Source: Nautilus pompilius
Lineage: Eukaryota; Mollusca; Cephalopoda; Nautilida; Nautilidae
Length of the DNA: 64,000 bases
Direction of reading: 5' to 3'
NCBI GenBank assembly: GCA_018389105.1
Contig: JACATO010001046.1
Span: forward strand, 248,001 to 312,000
This document shows positions 41,627 to 47,110 of the stretch, piece after piece. Numbering within the stretch: position 1 is the stretch's first letter; each line of letters starts with the position of its first letter. The position numbers and the translations under genes were made by a program. The notes beneath the pieces were generated by a model that worked only from the letters and a program-made list of their open reading frames with translations, was not told the origin of the DNA and did no database searches.

Positions 41627-43869
41627 AACATTAAATATTCTATATTTCATCTGACTGAAAAGGTTAATAAAAAGGCAGTGGCCTGAAATAACCAATTAAG
41701 CCAAACACAGAATTAAAAAAAAAAAGTAGTTTTAATTACATTTTTTTCCTCAAATATTTCAGTACGGAAATATCTATAATTTATGTCACTGTTCCAATCG
41801 ATAGCAGCAATTTTTTCTTCGCAGAAATAATTAGCTATATTTTTTTTTTGAAAAATCAAAATCCAGCTGAAAATTAACTTGTTTGCTGACCTACGGTTTT
41901 TCTTCTTTTCTCTCTCTCTTTCTTTCCAGTGATAACTAGTATCAGTTCCATCACACCATAGTAGTAGGTAGAGTCTCTCACAACATGTGTTCCAAAAGCA
42001 ATGACTAATTTTGTTTCCCTTAGAAAGAGGTTGCAGCTTGGATTACCGCCATATTCTCAGAAAAGTCATAGCCCTGACCTGGGGCGTTCATGTCATCAAG
42101 GAGAGAACCTGCTCTTCTGATCGCAAACCAAAAACCGAAACGAACCGGAGAGGAAGTCTTCTAAAAGTAAATTCCTCAACTTTAAAAGCTCGAACCCTAG
42201 ATCCTATTAGCCACCTAACGCAACACTCAGCCCCTTTCCAAATGTATTCCAGTAATTTATGAATTAAATTTTAGTTTGTTTACCACCCTCAACCATGACG
42301 AATGAGATAAAGGGGAGGGGGTGGAAAGAAGACAGTTACACAAACACACAGGTAGAGATATCAGGAGAGAAATCCTACCCCAATTCCCCCTCTCTTCCTC
42401 CCATTCGGTACTCATCACGTTCTGTTTCCCCGACCCACCCACCCGATCCCCTGGGGTGTGTGTGTGGGACAGGAGTAGGAAAGCAGGGAGACCGACCCCT
42501 TGAAACAAAGAGGGGGATTCTTTTCTTCCTCCCTTTCGGTACTCATCACGTTCTGTTTCCCCGACCCACCCACCCGATCCCCTGGGGTGTGTGTGTGTGT
42601 GGGGGGGACAGGAATAGGAAAGCAGGGAGACCGACCCCTTGAAACAAAGAGGGGGATTCTTCTCTTCCTCCCTTTCGGTACTCATCACGTTCTGTTTCCC
42701 TGACCCACCCACCCGATCCCCTGGGGTGTGGGGGGGGACAGGAGTAGGAAAGCAGGGAGACCGACCCCTTGAAACAAAGAGGGGGATTCTTTTCTTCCTT
42801 CTTTTCGGTACTCATCACGTTCTGTTTCCCCGACCCACCCACACGATCCCCTGGGGTGTGTGTGTGTGGGGGGGGGTACAGGAGTAGGAAAGCAGGGAGA
42901 CCGACCCCTTGAAACAAAGAGGGGGATTCTTTTCTTCCTTCTTTTCGGTACTCATCACGTTCTGTTTCCCCGACCCACCCACACGATCCCCTGGGGTGTG
43001 TGTGTGGGGGGGGGGTACAGGAGTAGGAAAGCAGGAGACCGACCCCTTGAAACAAAGAGGGGGATTCTTTTCTTCCTTCTTTTCGGTACTCATCACGTTC
43101 TGTTTCCCCGACCCACCCACCCGATCCCCTGGGGTGTGTGTGTGGGGGGGGGTACAGGAGTAGGAAAGCAGGGAGACCGACCCCTTGAAACAAAGAGGGG
43201 GATTCTTTTCTTCCTTCTTTTCGGTACTCATCACGTTCTGTTTCCCCGACCCACCCACCCGATCCCCTGGGGTGTGTGTGTGTGTGGGGGGTACAGGAGT
43301 AGGAAAGCAGGGAGACCGACCCCTTGAAACAAAGAGGGGGATTCTTCTCTTCCTCCCTTTCGGCACTCATCACGTTCTGTTTCCCCGACCCAACCAACCC
43401 GATCCCCTATGCCTCATCTCCGTAAACACCGACTCACTGCGTGGGAGGGAGAGGAGGGATGACAAATAAAAGCGAGGTATTGTTACTTACGTAACTCGCA
43501 GGATCGGCCAGGAGTAAAGCGGTGATGACGTCACCGCTGCGTCATGTGATAATGGCCAGAAGAAGCGAAGGGGAGGAGAGAGAGAGAACAAAAACAAACA
43601 AAAAACAGACCAGGGTTCCCGTTAATCACCACCCACCGAGGCAGTAAAATACCTACTCAGAGCGGTACGGGCAGATACCGAGCCATTCTGGCCTAAGTTT
43701 TAAGGAAGCGGAGCCGGGCGAGATCCGCGTTCCTCTGGGGGATATATATATATAAGTTTATTTATTTATTAATTTTTTTTAAAATTTACATTCGACGCGA
43801 ATACGCGTTTCAAAAAAAAAAAAAAAAGGGGTCGGGGGCGGTCCCCCGTCTAAAGTCCGTTCTTACCAT
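410..43869 (-). CDS. RAD54L: RAD54-like Swi2/Snf2 repair ATPase gene (5' 19 exons; 3' end off the window)
   Basis: The encoded protein belongs to the RAD54 family: nuclear double-stranded-DNA translocases that act with RAD51 in homologous recombination, remodelling chromatin and driving strand invasion and branch migration (family knowledge). Nineteen exons joined by splice sites and phase give about 554 residues. Visible motifs are the N-terminal RRSHAPSQ near residues 2-9, helicase motif I DEMGLGKT around 199-206, PSSLVKNW around 236-242, motif II DEGHRLKN across 312-319, motif [16 protein letters not shown] from 340, and [17 protein letters not shown] in the second lobe. [17 protein letters not shown] and [10 protein letters not shown] distinguish it from RAD54B, which I recall with different residues there. 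The later motifs (GGCGLNL, RVWRDGQ in relatives) are not here, so the gene continues to the left. Exon phases agree at every junction except the two weaker micro-exons (3 and 4), which balance each other. No frame-breaking lesion is seen, so the gene is probably active. Confidence 0.95.
534..1698 (-). other. RAD54L intron 18
   Basis: Non-coding. It contains a GA dinucleotide array (1,348-1,403) and otherwise unremarkable AT-rich sequence. Confidence 0.8.
1348..1403. repeat. (GA)n microsatellite
   Basis: Nearly perfect GA repeat preceded by GATGGAGACAGATGGAGAG, a motif also seen in the arrays near 19.1 kb and 35.2 kb. In the RAD54L transcript it reads as (CU)n. Confidence 0.98.
1699..1809 (-). 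CDS. RAD54L: RAD54L exon 18
   Basis: This 111-bp exon completes the His codon and encodes [20 protein letters not shown], then [16 protein letters not shown]. It matches the RAD54 segment between the two ATPase lobes. Acceptor CTTCCAG, donor G|GTAGAC. Confidence 0.97.
2274..2310. repeat. GA microsatellite next to exon 17 donor
   Basis: Purine tract with GA repeats starting a few bases inside intron 17 of RAD54L. The pre-mRNA reads GUCAGUAUCUCUCC followed by (CU)n, placing a polypyrimidine tract right after a weak donor. Confidence 0.97.
2318..2473 (-). CDS. RAD54L: RAD54L exon 17
   Basis: This 156-bp exon encodes [20 protein letters not shown], then [16 protein letters not shown] plus one base of His. 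The donor C|GTCAGT is non-optimal. A (CT) microsatellite begins about seven bases into the intron, which may matter for recognition of this site. Acceptor CCCATAG. Confidence 0.96.
2935..3060 (+). repeat. possible tRNA-type SINE fragment
   Basis: The segment starts with CAGTGGTCTGATGCTTACAC, resembling a box A region, followed by CAAATCTGAATCCC, resembling box B at typical spacing. It lies in RAD54L intron 16, antisense to the gene. No target duplication was identified. Confidence 0.35.
3261..3333 (-). CDS. RAD54L: RAD54L exon 16
   Basis: This 73-bp exon encodes [20 protein letters not shown] then LPVK plus one base of Ile, matching the RAD54 'VNRCLIRRT...KYLPVK' block. Acceptor TTTGCAG, donor A|GTAAGC. 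Confidence 0.97.
3469..3575 (-). CDS. RAD54L: RAD54L exon 15
   Basis: This 107-bp exon encodes [20 protein letters not shown] and then [15 protein letters not shown], the RAD54 linker after motif III. Acceptor CTCTCCAG, donor GAG|GTGAGA. Only 135 bp of intron separate it from exon 16. Confidence 0.97.
4262..4412 (-). CDS. RAD54L: RAD54L exon 14 (motifs II-III)
   Basis: This 151-bp exon starts [15 protein letters not shown], completing DEGH, and contains [20 protein letters not shown] and FVNTGIL. These are diagnostic for RAD54 rather than other Snf2 families. Acceptor GTGCAG, donor G|GTATTT. Confidence 0.98.
4765..4889 (-). CDS. RAD54L: RAD54L exon 13 (motif II DE)
   Basis: This 125-bp exon encodes [20 protein letters not shown] and then [21 protein letters not shown]. 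It ends with the Asp-Glu of motif II at GAG|GTAGGC. The acceptor TTCGTAG follows a pyrimidine tract. A (CT) array in the transcript lies about 90 bases upstream of it. Confidence 0.97.
4890..6154 (-). other. RAD54L intron 12
   Basis: Non-coding apart from the GA array at its 3' end. Nothing else is recognised with confidence; a segment around 5,900-5,990 is weakly SINE-like. Confidence 0.7.
4976..5019. repeat. (GA)n microsatellite in intron 12
   Basis: Twenty-two GA units, about 90 bp upstream (in transcript direction) of the exon 13 acceptor; (CU)n in RAD54L pre-mRNA. Confidence 0.98.
6155..6248 (-). CDS. RAD54L: RAD54L exon 12
   Basis: This 94-bp exon starts [10 protein letters not shown] and continues to TKKEIDAKL plus one base of Gly, matching 'NWYNEV-KWL...EID-KL' in RAD54. 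Acceptor TTTTAG, donor G|GTAAGC. Confidence 0.95.
6653..6721 (-). CDS. RAD54L: RAD54L exon 11
   Basis: This 69-bp exon encodes [20 protein letters not shown] followed by LVK, the motif Ia region (VAPSSLVK) of the first RecA-like lobe. Acceptor TTTCAG, donor AAA|GTAAGG. The segment before PSSLVK is less conserved, as expected for a surface loop. Confidence 0.95.
7604..7651 (-). CDS. RAD54L: RAD54L exon 10 (GLGKT Walker A)
   Basis: This 48-bp exon encodes [16 protein letters not shown] and supplies the nucleotide-binding Lys of motif I (about residue 205). It follows a long T tract and CAG and ends TTG|GTGAGT; phase 0 at both ends. Confidence 0.97.
7785..7862 (-). CDS. RAD54L: RAD54L exon 9 (start of ATPase motif I)
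   Basis: This 78-bp exon (26 codons) starts [10 protein letters not shown] and ends YGCIMADEM, the first half of helicase motif I. Acceptor TTACAG, donor ATG|GTGAGT. The intron to exon 10 is only 133 bp and splits DEM|GLGKT. Confidence 0.97.
7863..9762 (-). other. RAD54L intron 8
   Basis: 1.9 kb of AT-rich sequence with A and T homopolymers. I see no gene or recognisable mobile element in it. Confidence 0.7.
9763..9832 (-). CDS. RAD54L: RAD54L exon 8
   Basis: This 70-bp exon encodes [20 protein letters not shown] then QRE, almost identical to the RAD54 block preceding the ATPase core. It starts with one base completing a Ser codon after AACAG and ends GAG|GTATGT. Confidence 0.96.
10566..10701 (-). 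CDS. RAD54L: RAD54L exon 7
   Basis: This 136-bp exon encodes [12 protein letters not shown], then [17 protein letters not shown] and [11 protein letters not shown], the conserved RAD54 'LHDP...ALVLY-PP-LSAHDQL' region. Donor TC|GTGAGT; the split Ser codon is completed by exon 8. A GA microsatellite lies just upstream of its acceptor in the transcript, so the acceptor pyrimidine tract is extended with CU repeats. Confidence 0.95.
10706..10752. repeat. purine/GA tract at exon 7 acceptor
   Basis: GA repeats (10,731-10,750) merge with a purine tract reaching the exon 7 acceptor. In the RAD54L pre-mRNA this is a 45-base pyrimidine tract, so the microsatellite forms part of the splice acceptor. 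Confidence 0.95.
11243..11303 (-). CDS. RAD54L: RAD54L exon 6
   Basis: This 61-bp exon starts after TTTTTAG with GAA and encodes [20 protein letters not shown] plus one base of Gly. It matches the conserved 'ILSKPFK-PIPNY' block of RAD54. The donor is G|GTGAGT. Phase 0 in, phase 1 out. Confidence 0.95.
12483..13818 (+). mobile_element. Tc1 transposon, copy 1 (internally deleted)
   Basis: The ends read CAGGTGCATCTCAAAAAATT and its imperfect inverse next to TA at the left. Internal copies of ATCTCAAAATATTAGAATAT near 12.67 and 13.63 kb give long terminal repeats of the IR/DR type known from Tc1 elements such as Sleeping Beauty. The body encodes a degenerate Tc1 transposase. Compared with the copy at 60.5-63.1 kb it lacks 189 bp. 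It lies inside RAD54L intron 5, in the opposite orientation to that gene. Confidence 0.95.
12780..13568 (+). pseudogene. Tc1 transposase pseudogene (copy 1)
   Basis: A Tc1-family cut-and-paste transposase remnant. It runs from [13 protein letters not shown], through [20 protein letters not shown] and [17 protein letters not shown], to [20 protein letters not shown] (holding the catalytic Glu) and ends ...AKGAPSA. The 63 codons after QWSK, including the first catalytic Asp segment (SDES in relatives), are missing. A frameshift after the [10 protein letters not shown] segment puts a stop (Tyr-stop) before the Glu motif; the same lesion is present in the other copy. It cannot make active transposase. 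Confidence 0.93.
15629..15655. repeat. 27-bp palindrome (13-bp arms, 1-nt loop)
   Basis: CAGTCCAGTGGTC and its exact reverse complement are separated by one T. The sequence resembles the D-arm region of tRNA-derived SINEs, so this may be a SINE head fragment. Confidence 0.8.
16086..16106. repeat. (TA)n microsatellite
   Basis: Perfect TA repeat just downstream (in transcript direction) of the GC donor of intron 5. Confidence 0.95.
16192..16314 (-). CDS. RAD54L: RAD54L exon 5, ending at a GC donor
   Basis: This 123-bp exon (41 codons) starts [14 protein letters not shown] after a CACAG acceptor. It contains [14 protein letters not shown] and DSSEH, clearly related to the SPFRKPL...DSSQH region of vertebrate RAD54. 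The only donor that keeps both frame and the conserved H-E-A-F junction is CAT|GCAAGT, a GC donor with otherwise consensus bases. Confidence 0.88.
17162..17187 (-). CDS. RAD54L: RAD54L candidate micro-exon 4
   Basis: A 26-bp segment ends at CCT|GTAAGT and starts after TAG. Joined to candidate exon 3 it completes a Gly codon and encodes AYESEKAP, leaving phase 0 for exon 5. The upstream pyrimidine tract is poor, which is the main doubt. A longer version beginning at 17,309 has a better acceptor but does not keep the frame. Confidence 0.35.
17592..17628 (-). CDS. RAD54L: RAD54L candidate micro-exon 3
   Basis: A 37-bp segment lies between a long T-rich tract ending GGGAG and a strong donor (GTGAGT). 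Read in phase from exon 2 it gives [12 protein letters not shown] plus one base. The RAD54 N-terminus is poorly conserved here, so homology cannot confirm it. Support comes from the splice sites and from phase: its 3n+1 length is balanced by the next 3n+2 candidate. Confidence 0.45.
17629..25927 (-). other. RAD54L intron 2
   Basis: 8.3 kb intron with the large GA array at 19.1-19.6 kb. Short open frames of up to about 125 codons occur, for example around 18.5 and 20.9 kb, but show no family similarity, no splice context, and no more openness than expected by chance in AT-rich DNA. Confidence 0.7.
19119..19612. repeat. compound GA-rich array, about 0.5 kb
   Basis: Long GA dinucleotide runs are interrupted regularly by GATGGAGACAGACAG or GACAGAGACAG blocks, giving a higher-order repeat. 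The plus strand is almost pure purine, with possible triplex-forming character. It creates long overlapping open frames on both strands made only of a few residues (Arg/Glu or Ser/Leu); these are not genes. A short CTCTCTCTC just before it could pair with the GA run. Confidence 0.97.
25928..25996 (-). CDS. RAD54L: RAD54L exon 2
   Basis: This 69-bp exon (23 codons, phase 0 at both ends) follows a long pyrimidine tract and CCAG acceptor and ends AAG|GTGAGT. It encodes RRSHAPSQ then an acidic GIDDEG segment, matching the conserved start of RAD54 proteins after the initiator Met. It lies 17.9 kb from exon 1 and 8.3 kb from the next exon. Confidence 0.9.
33148..33182. repeat. imperfect hairpin, 16-bp arms
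   Basis: ACATACGGCCGCCTTG and CAAGGCGGTGGTATGT flank a TAG loop (14 of 16 positions pair), within a locally GC-rich pocket of about 200 bp in otherwise AT-rich intron sequence. No gene or element was recognised around it. Confidence 0.6.
35158..35186. repeat. GA/G-rich tract
   Basis: GGAGACAGAGACAGAGAGAG followed by a run of G. It uses the same GATGGAGACAG motif as the arrays at 1.3 and 19.1 kb. Confidence 0.85.
38030..38640 (+). mobile_element. non-LTR retrotransposon (LINE) 3' end, decayed
   Basis: Degenerate C-terminal part of a LINE polyprotein. In order I can read a segment like [20 protein letters not shown] (relatives: LRRILGI-W-DKV-N-EVL), [11 protein letters not shown] (RWLGHV-RM-DG), [14 protein letters not shown] (R-KLRFKDVCKRDLK), and a final [15 protein letters not shown] Cys motif (zinc finger near the end of such proteins). 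Frameshifts and stops separate the pieces. It is antisense to RAD54L. Confidence 0.75.
39779..40860 (-). pseudogene. decayed copy of an uncharacterised multicopy invertebrate gene
   Basis: I recognise the protein as a family found in many copies in cnidarian, arthropod and mollusc genomes, without a name or known function that I can give. In minus-strand order, across frames, it has [64 protein letters not shown], then an open frame of 200 codons with [52 protein letters not shown] and [13 protein letters not shown]. Paired cysteines in the first part and CFLC in the last suggest zinc binding. The join between PGRHT and the GFHQD segment looks like an internal deletion. Stops and frameshifts upstream show it is not intact. 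Multicopy occurrence and decay suggest a mobile-element origin, which is inference. Confidence 0.75.
41228..41425 (-). repeat. tRNA-type SINE-like fragment
   Basis: On the minus strand the segment opens GGGCAGCGGATGAGTATATC, has a box B-like CAGGTTCTATTCC about 50 bases on, and ends TGTGTGGATTTTCTCTGGGC. This layout is typical of tRNA-derived SINEs. It is in the same direction as RAD54L. Confidence 0.45.
41588..41622. repeat. (AAT)n microsatellite
   Basis: About eleven AAT units. Confidence 0.97.
42393..43408. repeat. 131-140 bp minisatellite, about 7.5 copies
   Basis: The anchor CTCATCACGTTCTG recurs at 42,411, 42,542, 42,681, 42,811, 42,951, 43,089, 43,227 and 43,366. Unit length varies because each contains a (GT)n run followed by a G run of 3-10. 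Outer units share CCTCCCTTTCGG while central ones carry CCTTCTTTTCGG, suggesting recent expansion from the middle. Open frames on both strands (up to 283 codons) are by-products of the repeat. It lies in RAD54L intron 1 about 460 bp from exon 1. Confidence 0.98.
43526..43533. promoter_or_regulatory. CRE palindrome TGACGTCA
   Basis: Perfect full CRE (CREB/ATF site) 334 bp inside RAD54L intron 1, followed 11 bases later by a half-site-like GCGTCATG. Confidence 0.5.
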
Positions 43870-43956
43870 TCCTCGTTAGCGGGATCTCATCTCGACGGGT
43901 TTCCAAGGAGCAGTCGCCGCGAACGACGAGAACTCCCGTTCGAACGCGGCCGCCAT
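43867..43956 (-). CDS. RAD54L: RAD54L exon 1: 5'UTR plus the initiator ATG
   Basis: The exon ends with ATG directly followed by a strong donor (GTAAGA). Only the three bases 43,867-43,869 are coding. Exon 2 starts exactly with the second codon (AGG), restoring the M-R-R-S start typical of RAD54. The upper exon boundary (transcription start) is unknown; I used the upstream ATG at 43,954-43,956 as a minimum. The exon sits in the CpG island. Confidence 0.75.
43876..43956 (-). promoter_or_regulatory. upstream ORF of 26 codons in RAD54L leader
   Basis: An ATG in a favourable context (G at -3, G at +4) opens a 26-codon frame beginning MAAAFEREFSSF and ending in TAA six bases before the RAD54L start codon. 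If the transcript begins upstream of 43,956, ribosomes would translate this first and have to reinitiate almost at once. The ATG lies inside an AAATGGCGGC sequence that resembles a YY1 site, so it could equally be a promoter element near the start of transcription. Confidence 0.4.
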
Positions 43957-43967
43957 TTCCAGCCCGG

Positions 43968-43974
43968 CTTCCGG
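43968..43974 (-). promoter_or_regulatory. ETS-type motif CCGGAAG
   Basis: Consensus core for GABP/ETS factors just upstream of the RAD54L upstream ORF. A single motif match, so only suggestive. Confidence 0.4.
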
Positions 43975-43990
43975 TCCGCGAACGAGGCGA

Positions 43991-43995
43991 CCAAT
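43991..43995 (+). promoter_or_regulatory. CCAAT box
   Basis: GACCAATCGG matches the NF-Y consensus; it lies between the two divergent first exons. Confidence 0.4.
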
Positions 43996-44013
43996 CGGCG
44001 GGGCCCGATCCGC

Positions 44014-44023
44014 GTCACGTGAC
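44014..44023. promoter_or_regulatory. palindromic E-box GTCACGTGAC
   Basis: Ten-base palindrome around CACGTG, matching USF/MITF-type sites, near the centre of the divergent promoter. Confidence 0.5.
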
Positions 44024-44116
44024 CGAATCCCTCTTCCTTTCCCCCCCCCACCACCACCACCACCACCTCCGGCGGCTTTTCCCCCCCCTGACGGTGGGAC
44101 GACAGGAGAGCCGAAT

Positions 44117-44345
44117 GTGGGTCAGCCCCAGGTAAAGGGAGGAGGGAGAGGAAGAAGGGGAGTGGAAGAAGGAAAGGGGAAAAAAAAAAAAAAAAAATGG
44201 TCGGATATTGACGCTGGCGCTCGTCGGTTGACCGTCGGATGGCCGCAAGGAGGAAGGAAGGCGACAAGGGATGGCACTGGAACTGAGACTGCACAGCCCT
44301 GCCGGAGCGGAGGCTGCCGTCTATACGTGGCCTCTTCCCGCTACG
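44117..44345 (+). other. untranslated exon 1 of divergent gene (3' boundary only)
   Basis: The donor CTACG|GTGAGT at 44,346 fits the exon 2 acceptor. The left limit is arbitrary, since the transcription start cannot be seen. An open frame from 44,117 does not stay open across the splice, so the first exon is treated as leader. Confidence 0.45.
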
Positions 44346-44729
44346 GTGAGTATCTGTCTCGGAGGAGGACGACGATGATTCTGTTGTTGTTGTTGGTGGT
44401 GATGATGAGCTTCGTCTCTGAGGCGGCGGCGGCGGTCGTCGCTCCTCCTCCTCCTCCTCCTCCCGTTTGCCGTTGTTTCATTTTGTTTTGTTGTTTTTTT
44501 AACCCCCCCCCGATCTCCCTCCCTCCTTCCCCCTCTTCCTCAGTGTGTGTGTGTGTGTGTGTCTCGGGGAGAGAAATAATAAAAACAACAACGGGTTTTT
44601 GTTTTTCCTTACCTCCTCCCCTCGTTCCGTCCGCACCCCACCCGGCCGTCTCTCCCCTAACCCCCACACACACACACACAACCTTCAATTTCCCTATCTC
44701 TCTCCTCATTTTTCGCATTCTCTTCGCAG

Positions 44730-44770
44730 GATGGCAGGGACGGAGCCCATGAAGTTATTGACACGATCAG
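44730..44770 (+). CDS. exon 2 of unidentified gene, N-terminal coding start
   Basis: A 41-bp exon lies between TCTTCGCAG and CAG|GTAGGT, both strong. ATG at 44,731 (G at -1, G at +4) starts MAGTEPMKLLTRS plus one base of the next codon. I do not recognise the protein. Several acceptor-like sites to the right were tested by phase and all reached a stop quickly, so the following exon probably lies beyond long introns or outside the window. The reading could also be a leader with the true start elsewhere. Confidence 0.5.
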
Positions 44771-44950
44771 GTAGGTGCAGTTTTTATTATTATTTTTTTT
44801 TTTTTCCGCTGGCCGAACGCGCCTGACCCACATCTCCCTCCCCCTCCCCCTCCCCTCCTCCCCTCCATAACCCTGCTGCCTCTGTGTGTGTCAGCGATGA
44901 CTGGTCGCCATAATAACAAGCGTACGAAACAACGCCCTGACCCCGACCGA

Positions 44951-44974
44951 TCTCTCTCTCTCTCTCTCTCTCTC
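44951..44974. repeat. (CT)n microsatellite
   Basis: CT repeat in the CpG island, pyrimidine on the plus strand. Confidence 0.95.
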
Positions 44975-46201
44975 CGCTCACATTAGCCACCCACCCTTTC
45001 CTCCCCCCACATCCGTCCGTCTCTCTCTCCCCCTCCCCCATCATCGGTACGGCACCCCCACGGACCAATGGCGTGAACACGTGCCTAGGTTCGGGAAGAT
45101 TAACGCCGTTTCAAACTCCCGAACGGCGGGATGAATAAAAAAGCACCACCACCACCAAATAAAAATGGTTTCCTGCCACAAAGGTCGTATTTTGATTTAA
45201 GATTTGATGCTTCGCCGAGAAATGGCCATTTATCTCCATCCGCCGCAGTCCGGGTCTCCCTCCATCCCTTGTTGTTGTTTTTCGTCTCTCCTGTCTTTAT
45301 CTGGCCTCCTCTCTGTCCGGATCGTGTATAAGCCGTCCGTTGATTTCGTGTCTTTCCCAGAACTGGTCCCAAATCAAAACTAAACCTCGTTCTAGTTAAT
45401 AATAATAGTAATAATAACAATAATGAGACAACACCACCACTGTTTAGAATTGTTTATTAACGTTAATACATCATATCATTAAACTTGCTTCGCATCCCAA
45501 GAAAAGAGAGGGGGGGGGACGAGACGGAAAACATATACATTGAGTGCCAGTCATGTACGGACATGTTAAAACTTGTATCTGAAGTAACCTGATTAAATTG
45601 CCTTGTTAGAACAAGTCAGTCAGTTCCTTTTCTGACACACCATTATCAGTTTCTAATAATAATTGCCCTGGGAATGTCAGCACATACTGTATGAACCAGG
45701 TGACTGAGGAAGAAAGCAGAAGAAATCTTTTGACACGTTTGTTGTGAGATGGAAAGACATTTTTGTTCTAAAAATAAGTGAAATGGTTTATCTTTTTTTT
45801 TAAATAATTAGTTGTGAAATTACAATACTAGTTAGCATCAGAATGCCAAGTGTGTTTGTATTTGGAAGCATACAGGATTAACTCTGTAATGTTGCAATTA
45901 TTCAAGGGAAAGTACTTTAATTCAAACCTAAGCTGTCAAATCTAATAATGAGCCCCTATTTTAAGGAAGTATTTGGGCAGGTTTCAGAGCCTTGAATATC
46001 AACAATATTTTTATTCCGTAATAAAGAGAACAACTTATTGAAAACAAACAAACATTGTTAATATACTAATGTTGTAAGTGGCATGCGGCTGACCTTTGCA
46101 ACTTGTTCTCCTCTGCTTGGTTTAGGAAGCTGACACCAATGGGTTTCCTCTGGTGGACACCTGATGTGCCACACATGCAGATTTGTAGAAAACTTGTAAT
46201 A

Positions 46202-46262
46202 TCTCTCTCTCTCTCTCACACACAGACACAGACCAGACACATAGACAGACAGACAGACAGAG
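46202..46262. repeat. (CT)n(CA)n then GACA repeats
   Basis: Compound simple repeat: CT run, CACACAGACACAGACC, then AGAC units. Confidence 0.9.
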
Positions 46263-46559
46263 CCACACACGCATCCACTAGTTTCTAAAAGTTAAAAAAT
46301 AACCAAAAATATTTCCATAAATGGTAAAAAGTTTATTCGCCAAATGTTCAGCACAAATTTCTCTTAATGCAACAACTTTTGCTTTGAAGGGCAACATTAC
46401 AAATGGGTAGCTGTACTTGTTTGGCAGATTTTCTCAAGTGGAGAGCTATTGGTACAATAGACATCACACAGTCATAGACCCAATTGGTGGAATGGCTAAA
46501 TGTGAACAGTGTGGCTTCTTGGCTATGGAGACAATTAATTTCGAGTATGCGGAAATGAT

Positions 46560-47110
46560 GTCCAAAGACCAGATCGTGGTTACAACCCCAGCAGATGATT
46601 GTTTTGTTTCACTTTTGGCTTAGCGAAACAGAACTCCAATCACTGACCCAACTTGCTTCTGATTTCTCTGCAGACACAGGGAGGCTGGTATCATTATGCC
46701 GGAGGCTGCTTAAAAGAGGGCTGGCTGTGAGTTGACCCATGATGGGTATTCTCTTGACCTGCCAAGAGAAGTTGAGTTGATTCTATGAACATGTCAGTTG
46801 GGCACTGCATGATTGGGTTTTTACTGATGAGTCAAGATTTAGCCTGCAGTGTGACTCATTGCATGCAGCTGAAACCATCCCACAAACATGGAAGAAAGCA
46901 TATGATTATGGTTGTTGGAGTGTGATGGTCTGAGCAGGAATTTGATTGTTTGTTAATATAGACCTGTGTGTGCTTAACTGGGGTACCACGATTCCAATGG
47001 AATAAAAGGACAGATCATGTAGGTGCAATTAGAGATAACCTCATTTTAATGGGCAATAATGCTTGCCCACATAGGACATGTATGATTGACCAGTACCTTT
47101 AAGACAAAAT
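46560..47110 (+). pseudogene. old Tc1-like transposase remnant
   Basis: Across frames the sequence reads DWVFTDESRFSLQCD (first catalytic Asp segment), then YDYGCWSVMV and a stop before AGI (relatives: GGGSVMVWGGI), then NNACPHRTCMIDQYL (second Asp segment, DNARPH in relatives, here with Asn for Asp). Many stops and frameshifts. This is a different lineage from the two young copies. Confidence 0.65.

Larger units (their letters stand above)
25997..43866 (-). other. RAD54L intron 1
   Basis: 17.9 kb intron between the ATG-bearing exon 1 and exon 2. It contains a LINE 3' end (38.0-38.6 kb), a decayed multicopy gene (39.8-40.9 kb), a SINE-like fragment (41.2-41.4 kb), an AAT array (41.6 kb) and the 42.4-43.4 kb minisatellite. 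Between 26.0 and 38.0 kb I recognise nothing beyond microsatellites and a hairpin at 33.15 kb; scattered short open frames there are unassigned. Confidence 0.75.
43480..45110. promoter_or_regulatory. CpG-rich bidirectional promoter region
   Basis: The sequence changes from AT-rich to GC- and CpG-rich, with first exons leaving in both directions: RAD54L to the left (donor at 43,866) and an unnamed gene to the right (donor at 44,346). Recognisable motifs are listed separately. Shared promoters of this kind are common for repair and housekeeping genes. Microsatellites and homopolymers flank the core. Confidence 0.75.

Noticed and set aside
42257..43469. Open frames of up to 283 codons on both strands with a repeated protein pattern
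   Set aside because: Caused by the 131-140 bp minisatellite; all frames on both strands are open in places and lengths break phase between units.
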